From positions 1 through 51,982 of the forward strand of contig JADGPR010000015.1 in assembly GCA_017882335.1 (NCBI GenBank): 51,982 bases of DNA, in the 5' to 3' direction. Shown one piece after another: positions 36,849 through 45,616 of this stretch; the first letter of the stretch is position 1, and every line of letters begins with the position of its first letter. The notes under the pieces were generated by a model, which did not search any database, was not told where the DNA came from, and worked only from the letters and a program-made list of their open reading frames with translations. The position numbers and the translations under genes are program-made. The stretch is from Bacteroidales bacterium (GTDB lineage Bacteria > Bacteroidota > Bacteroidia > Bacteroidales > FEN-979).

Positions 36849-38153
36849 TTATCTTGTTTCTGATATTTCATCCAGCAGGGATGAAATTTTTTCGGTCAGG
36901 CCTTTCCTGGAAAAGGAATCAATTTCTCCCTCCTGGTTCTGCAAGGATCCCTGTTTATATCGGCCGTACAATTCAAGCAAGGCATTTTTCATCGAAGTTT
37001 TATCGTCAAAGTTACAGGTTATTCCGGCTCGTGCTTCGAGGATGATCCGGGCGCTGTCGCCATCGGTCGGGCCAATACAGAATATCGGCCGCCGGGTGGC
37101 AAGGTATTCAAATAGTTTTCCAGGAATTATGCCCATCACATTTGGAGTATTGTTCAGAAGGAGCAAAAGAACCTGTGATCCTGCCGATTCTTTGAGTACC
37201 TCTTCATGTGGCATATACTCTATCTTTTCGGTCCGGGATAACAACTGGTACTTCTCCAGGCATTGAAAAAGTGACATATCACATTTGCCGATAAACCGGA
37301 GTTTCAGGTCATCCCTGAAAGACGCATTTTCAAAACAGATCTCGGCAAGTACTTTCCACAGCAATTCCGGGTTGCGGTCCTTGTTCAGGGAACCGATGTG
37401 CGTAAGTTCAAAGGTTTTAGCAACCTTCTGGTCGGGAATGATAAAATCATCCGGATCATAACCATTCGTGATCACATCATAATGACGTGGAAAAAGCTGG
37501 TTAAAATCGAGCGCCCAGTTCCAGCTGACGATGGTTACCCGGTCGGCTTTTGAAAGAACTTCTTTTTCCAGGCGATGATGCTTTTTATCGGCCTGGTTTG
37601 TAAGCTTGAGCTGATGATAGAAGTCGATTCCTGTCCAGGGATCCCGGAAATCGGCCAGCCAGGGAATGTTTAACTTGTTTTTCACCCCAAGTGCGATCAG
37701 GTGCATTGAATGGGGAGGACCAGTGGAGACCATGGCATCTACAGGATATTCAGCAAGGTATTTAAGCAGAAACCGGATGGATGGTTTGATCCAGAAATTC
37801 CGGGCATCCGGGATGAAGAGATTTCCCCTGATCCATACCGAAATATTTTCAATAACCGGATTTTTCTTTTTTACAGAGAGGAAACCGGCCTGGATTTTCT
37901 CCTCTTTTTTCTGCCCGATGAATCGCTTGTAAGCATTATAGGGTTCCCATATCGGTTTTTTTATCACTTCAATTCCTGAGGGAATATCTTTGAACAGGGA
38001 TTCATCGGCTTCAGGGTATTCGGGATTTTCAGGTGTATAAATCACGGGTTCCCAACCGAATTTGCGAAGGTATTTGGCAAATTTGAGCCAGCGCTGAACG
38101 CCGGCTCCACCGCTGGGTGGCCAGTAATAGGTTATGATCAGTACTTTTTTCAT
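36849..38153 (-). CDS. glycosyltransferase, GT4-like
   Basis: The 434-residue GT-B enzyme starts MKKVLIITYYWPPSGGAGVQ, a Bacteroidota-typical N-terminus with a glycine-rich acceptor loop. DAMVSTGPPHSMHLIALG, LADFRDPWTGIDFY and the late segment VMGIIPGKLFEYLATRRPIF (donor-binding Glu) follow. The ATG overlaps the yfhO stop by 4 bases, so it is translationally coupled to the upstream membrane protein. wecB starts 21 bases downstream. Confidence 0.88.
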   Translation of the reverse strand: MKKVLIITYYWPPSGGAGVQRWLKFAKYLRKFGWEPVIYTPENPEYPEADESLFKDIPSGIEVIKKPIWEPYNAYKRFIGQKKEEKIQAGFLSVKKKNPVIENISVWIRGNLFIPDARNFWIKPSIRFLLKYLAEYPVDAMVSTGPPHSMHLIALGVKNKLNIPWLADFRDPWTGIDFYHQLKLTNQADKKHHRLEKEVLSKADRVTIVSWNWALDFNQLFPRHYDVITNGYDPDDFIIPDQKVAKTFELTHIGSLNKDRNPELLWKVLAEICFENASFRDDLKLRFIGKCDMSLFQCLEKYQLLSRTEKIEYMPHEEVLKESAGSQVLLLLLNNTPNVMGIIPGKLFEYLATRRPIFCIGPTDGDSARIILEARAGITCNFDDKTSMKNALLELYGRYKQGSLQNQEGEIDSFSRKGLTEKISSLLDEISETR

Positions 38154-40624
38154 GAACCGGATGCAACGGATTTCCTGATCTCCACTGCCGCCAGCCCGAT
38201 CACAACCAGGATCAGAAGGATGGAGCTGATCAGTGAAATTTTTTCCCCGATACGATAGACTTTCGGTTCGAATTTAAATTCGACTTTATGTTCGCCTGCG
38301 GGAAGGATCATTGCCCGTAAAACATAGTCGGTCTGAAAATGGGGCGTGGCCTTACCATCAACATAAGCATTCCATCCTTTCGGGTAATAGATTTCAGAAA
38401 AAACTGCCAGGCCGTTATTCTTTGATTTATAGCTGTACACCAGGTCATTTGGTGCATAGCTTTCCAGCCGGATGACATCCGATGTGTCGCGTCCCGGACT
38501 GAATCCTTTCAGGTCTTCTGCAAATTTTTTATTGATGATGGCCGTTTCATGCGGATTGAATTTTTTAATAGCGTTGAGTTCTGCATCTGCATTATCAACC
38601 AGGTTAAACCCATTTACAAACCAGGCATTTCCAAGCGCTTTCGGATTTGGGAAAACAGCAGGTTGCCGGTTGTTGTCGGGAATGATGAGGTACTTCGTGT
38701 TCAGCATATTCAGAACGGAAGTGCTGTCGGTGTTCATGTTCCGTGCAAAAATTTGGATGTCCTTCTCAATCCCGGCATCGATCAGTTCCTGGTAACGGCG
38801 CAGTTTTGCACCATGATATCCCCCGAGTGATTTATGGAAATAGGAAGTGCTGGCATCATTAAAGGGGTCTAACGTCAGGTTCAGAACACGGTAGTCGGGT
38901 GTTTTATCCTGGAGGATCTGCTCATCGGCAGGGGTAGGCTGATAAGGTTTTGCAATTTCTGATTTGGATCTGAAACTTTGATTGTTCAGGTATCTCTTGG
39001 CAATGGGGTACATATCAATAAGGATCAATGCCGAAAGGATAATATAAGCATATTGCTTCTTGATTTTATTGAACAGGACTGCAAACATGACGCTACTTGC
39101 CAGTAAGATGAAAATCACGGTTCGCCAGGCGTCCATCTGGAGCAGGCTTTGACGATCCTCACGGATGCCTTGCAACAGCCAGTCGGGGAGTCCCGATTGT
39201 TTTGCCTTATAGGCATCGCTGTGTCCGATAAAATCAAGAAACATCCCGGGAATAAGAGCAAAGATCAGCGCGATCCCTGCAGTGATCCCGGCAGCAATAA
39301 AAAGCTGTTTTCTTGTTTTTTTCGGATCCTGTTTGGAGTCGAAGAACCCCTTTAATGCAAGCATACCCAAAAGAGGCATGGCAAATTCTGCGATCACCAG
39401 GATCATGGTTACAGATCTGAATTTATTGTATCCCGGTAAATAGCTGAAGAAGAAGTCGGTCATCGCCATGAAATTATGTCCCCAGGCAAGAATGATGGAC
39501 AGTATTGTGGCGGCCAGCAGCCACCATTTTAGCGGACCTTTGACGATCAATAAACCAAGGACAAACAAAAAGAAAATAATGGCCCCAATATAAACCGGCC
39601 CCGCTGTAAAGGGCTGTGATCCCCAATACATTGGCAGGTGCTGATTGACGAACTGACGGATATTTTCTTCCGGAACGTTGTTGGCCCTGAGTGCCTTGGC
39701 CGTATTGGAATTGATGTCGAGCTTCTGATCGGATCCGCCATAAAAGTTGGGAATGAGGAGTGTCATGGTTTCTCCGACTCCATAGCTCCATTGGGTTGCA
39801 TAGTCTTTGTCCAGCCCGGATGTACGGTTACTCTTTTCGGTCGTAAGTTCGGATTTCCCCCGGATGGTATAATTCCCATACTCGTAGGTTGCCCAAAGGC
39901 TGGTAATGTTTGTTGCCAAAGCAAACCCTCCTGCGATGAATATGATCCCGACGGAGATAAAGAAGGGTTTATACGTTTTTAGCCGGATTGCCTGGATTAG
40001 TTCACTGATCCCGAGTAGGACCGCCAGCATAACAAGGTAATAAGTGATCTGTGGATGGTTTGCTTTAAGTTCAAGGGACAGGAATACCGCAGAAAGCAAA
40101 CCTCCCAGGAAGTATCGTTTCCTGAATGTAAGGATAAAACCGGCAAGGACGGGAGCCATATAACCGATGGCATGTGCCTGTGAATTATGACCAACATCGA
40201 TGATGATCATGAAAAAGGAAGAAAACGCAAACGCGATGGCTCCAGCAATGGAAAGCCAGGGATCCACTTTCATGACCAGCAGCAGGAAAAAGAATCCAAG
40301 GAAGTAGAGAAACACCAGGTTGGCAGGGTGGGGTAGTCCCAGCGTCAGGATATTATCAAGGTAACCAACCAGGTTGGAAGTATAATTGGTTGAGATCTGG
40401 TAAGCTGGCATTCCACCAAACATGGAATTGGTCCATAGAGGTTCCTGCCCGGTGACCGACCGATAATCGACGATCTCTTTTGACATTCCCAGGAATTGTG
40501 CAATATCACTTTGGAAGATACGCTTTCCTTCGAGCAAAGGGCTGAAAAAAGTGAAGGTAATGACGATAAAAAGCAGGATGGCTGCCAGATACGGAGCGAC
40601 TTTCTTGAATGAGATGTTTTTCAT
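38150..40624 (-). CDS. YfhO-family membrane protein
   Basis: The 824-residue inner-membrane protein has a GT-C-like fold. About 12-13 helices are in the first ~560 residues, and a C-terminal soluble domain ends with one last helix (ISLISSILLILVVIGLAAVE). YfhO proteins are implicated in glycosylating lipoteichoic acid or in glycolipid handling in other phyla; the Bacteroidota role is not established. The motif FQSDIAQFLGMSKEIVDY near residue 38 and QEPLWTNSMFGGMPAYQIS are family-typical. It heads the glycan block, which continues without gaps. Confidence 0.88.
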   Translation of the reverse strand: MKNISFKKVAPYLAAILLFIVITFTFFSPLLEGKRIFQSDIAQFLGMSKEIVDYRSVTGQEPLWTNSMFGGMPAYQISTNYTSNLVGYLDNILTLGLPHPANLVFLYFLGFFFLLLVMKVDPWLSIAGAIAFAFSSFFMIIIDVGHNSQAHAIGYMAPVLAGFILTFRKRYFLGGLLSAVFLSLELKANHPQITYYLVMLAVLLGISELIQAIRLKTYKPFFISVGIIFIAGGFALATNITSLWATYEYGNYTIRGKSELTTEKSNRTSGLDKDYATQWSYGVGETMTLLIPNFYGGSDQKLDINSNTAKALRANNVPEENIRQFVNQHLPMYWGSQPFTAGPVYIGAIIFFLFVLGLLIVKGPLKWWLLAATILSIILAWGHNFMAMTDFFFSYLPGYNKFRSVTMILVIAEFAMPLLGMLALKGFFDSKQDPKKTRKQLFIAAGITAGIALIFALIPGMFLDFIGHSDAYKAKQSGLPDWLLQGIREDRQSLLQMDAWRTVIFILLASSVMFAVLFNKIKKQYAYIILSALILIDMYPIAKRYLNNQSFRSKSEIAKPYQPTPADEQILQDKTPDYRVLNLTLDPFNDASTSYFHKSLGGYHGAKLRRYQELIDAGIEKDIQIFARNMNTDSTSVLNMLNTKYLIIPDNNRQPAVFPNPKALGNAWFVNGFNLVDNADAELNAIKKFNPHETAIINKKFAEDLKGFSPGRDTSDVIRLESYAPNDLVYSYKSKNNGLAVFSEIYYPKGWNAYVDGKATPHFQTDYVLRAMILPAGEHKVEFKFEPKVYRIGEKISLISSILLILVVIGLAAVEIRKSVASGS

Positions 40625-40650
40625 GATGGTGCAGATGAAAGGTCAATAAA

Positions 40651-40688
40651 TAAGAAAGAAGATAATTGCGAAATTACCTTCTTTCTTA
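40651..40688 (-). terminator. hairpin downstream of rpmH
   Basis: An 11-bp perfect stem pairs TAAGAAAGAAG (40651-40661) with CTTCTTTCTTA (40678-40688). On the minus strand it is followed by TTTATT. The stem is AT-rich and the U-run short, so termination may be partial and could let transcription continue into yfhO. Confidence 0.45.
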
Positions 40689-40728
40689 AAACGAAATAAG
40701 AAAATTGTCTGAGATCAAATCAAAATAA

Positions 40729-40890
40729 TTATTTCTGATCCATGGGTTCGTCGGAAACTGTAAGTTTTTTCCTGCCCTTAGCTCTTCTGGAAGCCAATAC
40801 CTTCCGGCCATTTGCACTTGCCATTCTTTCACGGAATCCGTGTTTGTTCTTTCTTTTACGGTTGGATGGCTGAAATGTTCTCTTTGTCAT
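40729..40890 (-). CDS. rpmH: 50S ribosomal protein L34
   Basis: This is a 53-residue basic protein of the large subunit. It begins [20 protein letters not shown] and continues with [20 protein letters not shown], unmistakable L34 sequence. The tail [13 protein letters not shown] is a Bacteroidota-type extension. A strong promoter lies 20-50 bases upstream. The usual neighbours dnaA, rnpA and yidC are absent here. Confidence 0.96.
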   Translation of the reverse strand: MTKRTFQPSNRKRKNKHGFRERMASANGRKVLASRRAKGRKKLTVSDEPMDQK

Positions 40891-40910
40891 TTTACTTCAA
40901 TTTGGGACGG

Positions 40911-40940
40911 CAAAATTACGATTTTTTTTAAATCCTGCAA
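40911..40940 (-). promoter_or_regulatory. rpmH promoter
   Basis: On the minus strand TTG (40940-40938), 19 bases, then TAATTTTG (40918-40911). Both boxes and the spacing fit the Bacteroidota consensus. Transcription would start about 15 bases before the ATG at 40890. Confidence 0.65.
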
Positions 40941-41130
40941 GGCATTTCAATTATTTATTAGAACATTTTCACACAAATGAAGGAGGATTAGCCGGGAAAT
41001 GAATCCCGGAAAGATGAAAACACATGCCATCTATGTGAAAAATGTGCGGTAATGAACAAAACCTGGTTAGTTTCTTTTCCTTATGTGGGTTCACGGTGTT
41101 TTGCGTGTTCGTACTTTGGTTTAAAAAATT

Positions 41131-44100
41131 ATGGAGAAATTCCATGCCTGGTATTTTCAACTAAAACCGCACTCCATCAAGCTTTTTATGGTTTTTTTTC
41201 CAACTAGATTTTTCGCGGTTTGTAAGGTGAAAGCCTTTATCTTCGCGTTGATCCTTACATCCGGAATGTTTACCACAGCTTTCGGGCAAATCAAAGCTGC
41301 AAAGAATGAAATGTTGCAATACAATTATTCAAAGGCAATAGAAATTCTCCACCAGTTTATTCAGAAAACCGATCCTAAAACAAAAGCGGAAGCAACACTG
41401 CTCATGGCAGATTGCTATCGGCTGCAAAATGATATGCAGGATGCCAGGGCCTGGTATTTCAAGGCGATCAGATTAGGGAATACAGAGCCTTTGACTTATT
41501 TTTATTATGCCAAGGCATTGCGTGCATGTGGTGATTATGAAGCCGCCAAGAAAATATTTCTCCGGTATGACTCCCTGATGCCGGATGACCATAGGGGAAA
41601 GATCTATGCCAGTTTTTGTGACAGTGCCATGGCCTGGGATGAAAAGCCTTTTGCATTTGAAGTGAATAACGCCAGGAACCTGAATTCGGGAAGTTCGGAG
41701 TTCGGACCGGTGTTTTATAATGACGGGGTCATGTTCGCCACGGACAAGATCATGTCTGCCGATGAGGATAAAAAATCGGGTTGGGCCGGAAATGGATATT
41801 TGAAACTGGTGTTTGCCAAACCCAAACAAAAAGACGATTACTACGGGGAGTATAACCTGCCAAAGCTTATCCCTGAATTCTTCAATAATGGCTCCAATGA
41901 CGGCCCTGCAACGTTCAGTAAAGACGGGAATGAGGTTTTTATCACCCGGACCGTCAAATCCACTGATAAATCCAAAGATGAATCCGAAGACGGACAGGCG
42001 AACCAGTTGAAGATTTTTTCGGCTACTATGACAAGTGATAAATGGTCGAAGATGAAACCCTTCTTTTTTAACAGTAACCGTTATTCTGTTGGGCATCCGG
42101 CCCTTGCACCCGATGGCGGTTCGCTTTATTTTGTTTCGGATGTCGACGGAGGTTATGGCGGGACGGATATTTATGTCTCCTCAAGGGATGGTGGCACCTG
42201 GAACCCACCTTCCAACCTTGGCCCTATTGTCAATACTTTTGGAAATGAAACGTTCCCATTTATGGCCGACAATGGCGATCTCTATTTTGCTTCCGATGGA
42301 CATCCGGGTTACGGAGGTCTCGATATTTTTGTGACCAGGAAGGTCGGGAATGTATGGTTGATACCGCAAAACCTGGGGAAACCGATCAACTCCTCGTATG
42401 ATGATTTTGCACTGGCGATGTATAAGAATGACTCGGTTGGCCTTTTCAGCGCAGATCGTCCGGGAGGTAGAGGAGAAGATGATATTTATAGTTTCCGGGT
42501 AGTCGGGCCGCTGCCTGCACTCACGGCTCAACCTGCAATCGCAACAGTTCCAAAAGCCACACCCAAAGAGGAACCCAAACCGGTGGAAAATGTAGTTCCC
42601 GTGCCATCACCTGTAATTGCTGAAAAAAAACCACCTGCTGAAGAGCCGAAGCAGGAAGTAAAACCGGAACCCCAGGTTGCACCGAAAGAAGAACCCAAAC
42701 AAGTGGAAAATGTAGTTCCCGTGCCGTCACCTGTAATTGCTGAAAAAAAACCAGCGGCCGAAGAACCCAAGCAGGAAGTAAAACCGGAACCGCAGGTTGC
42801 ACCGAAAGAAGAACCCAAACCAGTGGAAAACGTTGTTCCCGTGCCTGCGCCTGCTACTGCTGAAGTGAAACCACCTGCTGAAGAGCCGAAGCAGGAAGTA
42901 AAACCGGAACCGCAGGTTGCACCGAAAGAAGAACCCAAACCGGTGGAAAATATAGTTCCCGTACCTGCGCCTGCTACTGCTGAAGTGAAACCACCTGCTG
43001 AAGAGCCGAAGCAGGAAGTAAAACCGGAACCGCAGGTTGCACCGAAAGAAGAACCCAAACCAGTGGAAAATGTAGTTCCCGTACCGTCACTAATAATTGT
43101 TGAAGTAAAACCACCGGCCGAAGAACCCAAGCAGGAAGTAAAACCAGAACCCCAGATTGCACCTAAAGAAGAACTCAAACTGGTGGAAAATATAGTTCCC
43201 GTGCCGTCACCTGTAATTACTGAATTAAAACCACCGGCCGAAGAACCCAAGCAGGAAGTAAAACCGGAACCGCAGGTTGCACCGAAAGAGGAGACTAAAC
43301 CGGTAGAAAATATAGTTCCCATTCCATCACCTGCTACTACTGAAGTAAAACCGCCTGCCGAAGAGCCGAAGCAAGAGGTAAAACAGGAGCCACAGGTTGC
43401 ACCTAAAGAAGAACCAAAATCGGAAGTTTCAACAGAAATAAAAATCACTCCGGTTGCGACTATTGTTTCTAGATACATGGTTTCTGGTTGCATTAAAGAT
43501 AGAACAACGCATGATGTCATTGCTTCTGCAACTGTGTTTTTTCTTGACGAGAATAAAGGAAAGGTCATCGTACACAAGGCGAATGCAACCGGTTGCTTCA
43601 GATCACTGGTAATTGCCGGCGACAGCTACAGGGTTAAAGCAATGCAAACAGGCTATTCTTCCGACTGTGTTCCTTTCTTTTCCGACACCCTTGGCAATCA
43701 AACGGAAACGACGATTTCAAATGATCTTTTACTGGAAAAGATCGGGGTCATCCATTCATATAAAGTCGATAATATCTATTACGATTTTGACCGGTATTTT
43801 ATTCGCCCGGATGCAGAACCTTCTCTCAATAAACTTGTTCAGCTCATGAACGAAAATCAGGTAACGGTGGAATTAGGGGCACATGCCGATTGCAGGGGCT
43901 CTGCTGCATATAATATGATCCTCACCGAGAAACGGGCTGCATCGGCAGTTCATTATATCGTTCAGAAAGGGATTAACGGATCCAGGATTACCAGCAGGTG
44001 GTATGGGAAATCACAGCTTACAAACAATTGCAATTGTGACGAAGGCGTTCACTGTACAGAAGTTCAACACCAGGCCAACCGCCGGGCTGAGTTTAAAATT

Positions 44101-44541
44101 TCCTTACCTGCTGTGAAACTTACTGAACCCCCTGTTGATCTTAAAAAGTACCGGGAAGGTGATACGCTGGATATCCGGTTATTACCCCCTGATTTCTTTA
44201 AAAACTGCAATCACCATCTGCTTAGCGGGCCCCTGGCTGAACTCCTGAATTCTTCAACCCTTCTTCCCCCTGAACAAAATTCAAATTTCTTCTATACGGT
44301 TCAGATCGGCGCATTTTCTTATATTAAACCCCGGTTTAATAACTTGAATAATGTGATGAGCTGCAAAGGGAGCGATGGTATCCTGCGATGTTTTGTCGGG
44401 AAGTTTACATCAAAAGCAGAAGCAATTTGGTACCGTGACCACCTGAGGTCGGGTGAATTCAAGGATGCATTTATTGCACAGATTGATGAGAAGCATCAAC
44501 CGTCAAATGTTGATCAGGTGGTCTATTTTGGTAAGCAATAA
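41131..44541 (+). CDS. PorE-like OmpA-family envelope protein with PD40, Pro/Glu/Lys repeats and SPOR domain
   Basis: The 1136-residue protein has several modules. After a signal peptide (cleavage near TTAFGQ) come TPR-like helices (~55-165) and PD40/WD40-like blades (~185-455, e.g. YFVSDVDGGYGGTDIYVSS and YFASDGHPGYGGLDIFVTR). Seven 40-residue Pro/Glu/Lys/Val repeats (~480-765) follow, then a carboxypeptidase-regulatory-like domain (~780-870), an OmpA peptidoglycan-binding domain (~878-990, VELGAHADCRGSAAYNMILT) and a C-terminal SPOR-like domain (~1052-1130, FFYTVQIGAFSYIK). TPR-PD40-CRD-OmpA is the order in PorE of type IX secretion; the repeat linker and SPOR end are extra. The start could be ATG 41188 or GTG 41227, both closer to the signal peptide. 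Confidence 0.85.
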   Translation: MEKFHAWYFQLKPHSIKLFMVFFPTRFFAVCKVKAFIFALILTSGMFTTAFGQIKAAKNEMLQYNYSKAIEILHQFIQKTDPKTKAEATLLMADCYRLQNDMQDARAWYFKAIRLGNTEPLTYFYYAKALRACGDYEAAKKIFLRYDSLMPDDHRGKIYASFCDSAMAWDEKPFAFEVNNARNLNSGSSEFGPVFYNDGVMFATDKIMSADEDKKSGWAGNGYLKLVFAKPKQKDDYYGEYNLPKLIPEFFNNGSNDGPATFSKDGNEVFITRTVKSTDKSKDESEDGQANQLKIFSATMTSDKWSKMKPFFFNSNRYSVGHPALAPDGGSLYFVSDVDGGYGGTDIYVSSRDGGTWNPPSNLGPIVNTFGNETFPFMADNGDLYFASDGHPGYGGLDIFVTRKVGNVWLIPQNLGKPINSSYDDFALAMYKNDSVGLFSADRPGGRGEDDIYSFRVVGPLPALTAQPAIATVPKATPKEEPKPVENVVPVPSPVIAEKKPPAEEPKQEVKPEPQVAPKEEPKQVENVVPVPSPVIAEKKPAAEEPKQEVKPEPQVAPKEEPKPVENVVPVPAPATAEVKPPAEEPKQEVKPEPQVAPKEEPKPVENIVPVPAPATAEVKPPAEEPKQEVKPEPQVAPKEEPKPVENVVPVPSLIIVEVKPPAEEPKQEVKPEPQIAPKEELKLVENIVPVPSPVITELKPPAEEPKQEVKPEPQVAPKEETKPVENIVPIPSPATTEVKPPAEEPKQEVKQEPQVAPKEEPKSEVSTEIKITPVATIVSRYMVSGCIKDRTTHDVIASATVFFLDENKGKVIVHKANATGCFRSLVIAGDSYRVKAMQTGYSSDCVPFFSDTLGNQTETTISNDLLLEKIGVIHSYKVDNIYYDFDRYFIRPDAEPSLNKLVQLMNENQVTVELGAHADCRGSAAYNMILTEKRAASAVHYIVQKGINGSRITSRWYGKSQLTNNCNCDEGVHCTEVQHQANRRAEFKISLPAVKLTEPPVDLKKYREGDTLDIRLLPPDFFKNCNHHLLSGPLAELLNSSTLLPPEQNSNFFYTVQIGAFSYIKPRFNNLNNVMSCKGSDGILRCFVGKFTSKAEAIWYRDHLRSGEFKDAFIAQIDEKHQPSNVDQVVYFGKQ
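42571..43420 (+). repeat. 120-bp in-frame tandem repeat, about 7 copies
   Basis: A 120-base period codes a 40-residue unit that includes KPVENVVPVPSP and EEPKQEVKPEPQVAPKEE. Copies differ by scattered substitutions but not in length. It is a coding linker in the OmpA-family gene and has no unique spacers. Confidence 0.95.
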
Positions 44542-44766
44542 TAAACCTCACCTGAGGTTATCGTTTATATCCCGGACAACTGTCAGACCAATCAAAGCAA
44601 ATGACAGTGCTTTCCCCATCTTACATCATATAGCTTAATCACAGAAGGCCTGGCAATTGGATTAATGTGTGAATGATGTAACTTATTTCCAAAGTTGTGT
44701 AACGGTGGACAAACAAAAGGGTACCACCTTTGTTGTGGAATTTAATATTAAAAAAGGAGTAGTGTT
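44542..44766 (+). other. intergenic gap with weak hairpin
   Basis: This 225-base gap lies between the OmpA-family gene and the DUF4382 gene. A 7-bp stem AACCTCA / TGAGGTT (44544-44559) follows the stop but has no U-run. CACCTTTG at 44725-44732 is one mismatch from a -7 box. AAAAAAGGAG stands before the DUF4382 ATG. I see nothing else in it. Confidence 0.4.
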
Positions 44767-45549
44767 ATGAAAAGTAAAGCTTTATGGTTAATGATCCTGG
44801 CAATTATGTTGGTGGCTGGTTCATGTAAAAAAAATAGTAATGACAGCTCAGCAAATAAAACTTCCTATCTGACCCTCAGGCTTACCGATGCCCCTGCAAA
44901 TTATGATGCCGTAAATATCGACATTCAATCAATCGGGGTGCAGGTAGACAGTGGATGGTCCAACTTCAACTTGCCGAACCCCGGGGTGTTCGACCTGATT
45001 TCTCTATCGAACGGAACTTCGTTGTTGCTGGTATCAAATATAGGGGTTCCGGCAGGGACAATCAACCAGATGCGCTTGCACCTTGGAAACAACAATACGA
45101 TAGTGGTTGATGGTGTGTCACATAACCTGCAGACCCCATCGGGGCAGACATCGGGTTATAAGGTTAAGATGAATGCTTCTATCCAGCCTGGTGCCAGTTA
45201 TGTGGTCATGATCGATTTTGATGCATCAAAATCGATCGTCAAGGAGGGAAACGGAAATTATCTTTTAAAACCTGTAGTTTACGGGAACCTTGTTGCAAAT
45301 ATCGGCCAGATCGATGGAACAGTTGTTCCGTCAACCGGAGGAAATTTAGCTTCCGCCTGGAATGCAACAGATACCCTGAGTGTATTCATTAACCAGGTTT
45401 CAGGCTATTTCCTCATCAACAGTCTGGTACCCGGCACCTATACAGTAAAGATCACAGCCAACAGCCCATACAGGGATACTACGCTGCTGAACATTCCTGT
45501 AACCCTTCAACATGTCACTCACCTCGACTCGATCCACCTCGGTCAGTAA
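44767..45549 (+). CDS. DUF4382 lipoprotein
   Basis: The 260-residue lipoprotein has Cys20 in the lipobox MLVAGSC. The DUF4382 domain covers residues ~33-175 (LTLRLTDAPANYDAVNIDIQ, GVPAGTINQMRLHLGNNN), followed by a short beta-sandwich carboxypeptidase-regulatory-like domain (LVPGTYTVKITANSPY). The family is common in Bacteroidota and of unknown function. An AAAAAAGGAG ribosome-binding-like sequence precedes the ATG, and a clear intrinsic terminator follows. Confidence 0.88.
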   Translation: MKSKALWLMILAIMLVAGSCKKNSNDSSANKTSYLTLRLTDAPANYDAVNIDIQSIGVQVDSGWSNFNLPNPGVFDLISLSNGTSLLLVSNIGVPAGTINQMRLHLGNNNTIVVDGVSHNLQTPSGQTSGYKVKMNASIQPGASYVVMIDFDASKSIVKEGNGNYLLKPVVYGNLVANIGQIDGTVVPSTGGNLASAWNATDTLSVFINQVSGYFLINSLVPGTYTVKITANSPYRDTTLLNIPVTLQHVTHLDSIHLGQ

Positions 45550-45570
45550 GTGCAGGAAAATGCTTTAAAA

Positions 45571-45608
45571 ATAAAAGCCGCCCTTTCGGACGGCTTTTAT
45601 TTTTTTTC
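45571..45608 (+). terminator. bidirectional intrinsic terminator
   Basis: AAAAGCCGCCC and GGACGGCTTTT pair around a TTTC loop with one internal mismatch, followed by ATTTTTTTT. The upstream A-run gives a U-tract on the other strand too, so it can serve both the DUF4382 gene and the convergent pepD. Confidence 0.88.
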
Positions 45609-45616
45609 AGTCTAGT

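Noticed and set aside
34608-40624. Complete capsule or O-antigen locus
   Set aside because: Only two glycosyltransferases, wecB and YfhO are present; no flippase, polymerase or export genes are visible, so only a partial glycan block can be claimed.
42571-43420. Possible CRISPR array
   Set aside because: The repeats are contiguous, 120 bases long and in frame with a protein; there are no unique spacers. The same holds for 14155-14580 and 50689-51110.
42528-43577. 349-residue minus-strand open frame across the OmpA gene
   Set aside because: It is the antisense of the 120-bp coding repeat, rich in Gly/Ser/Thr with no signal or domain, and it ends inside a clear gene.
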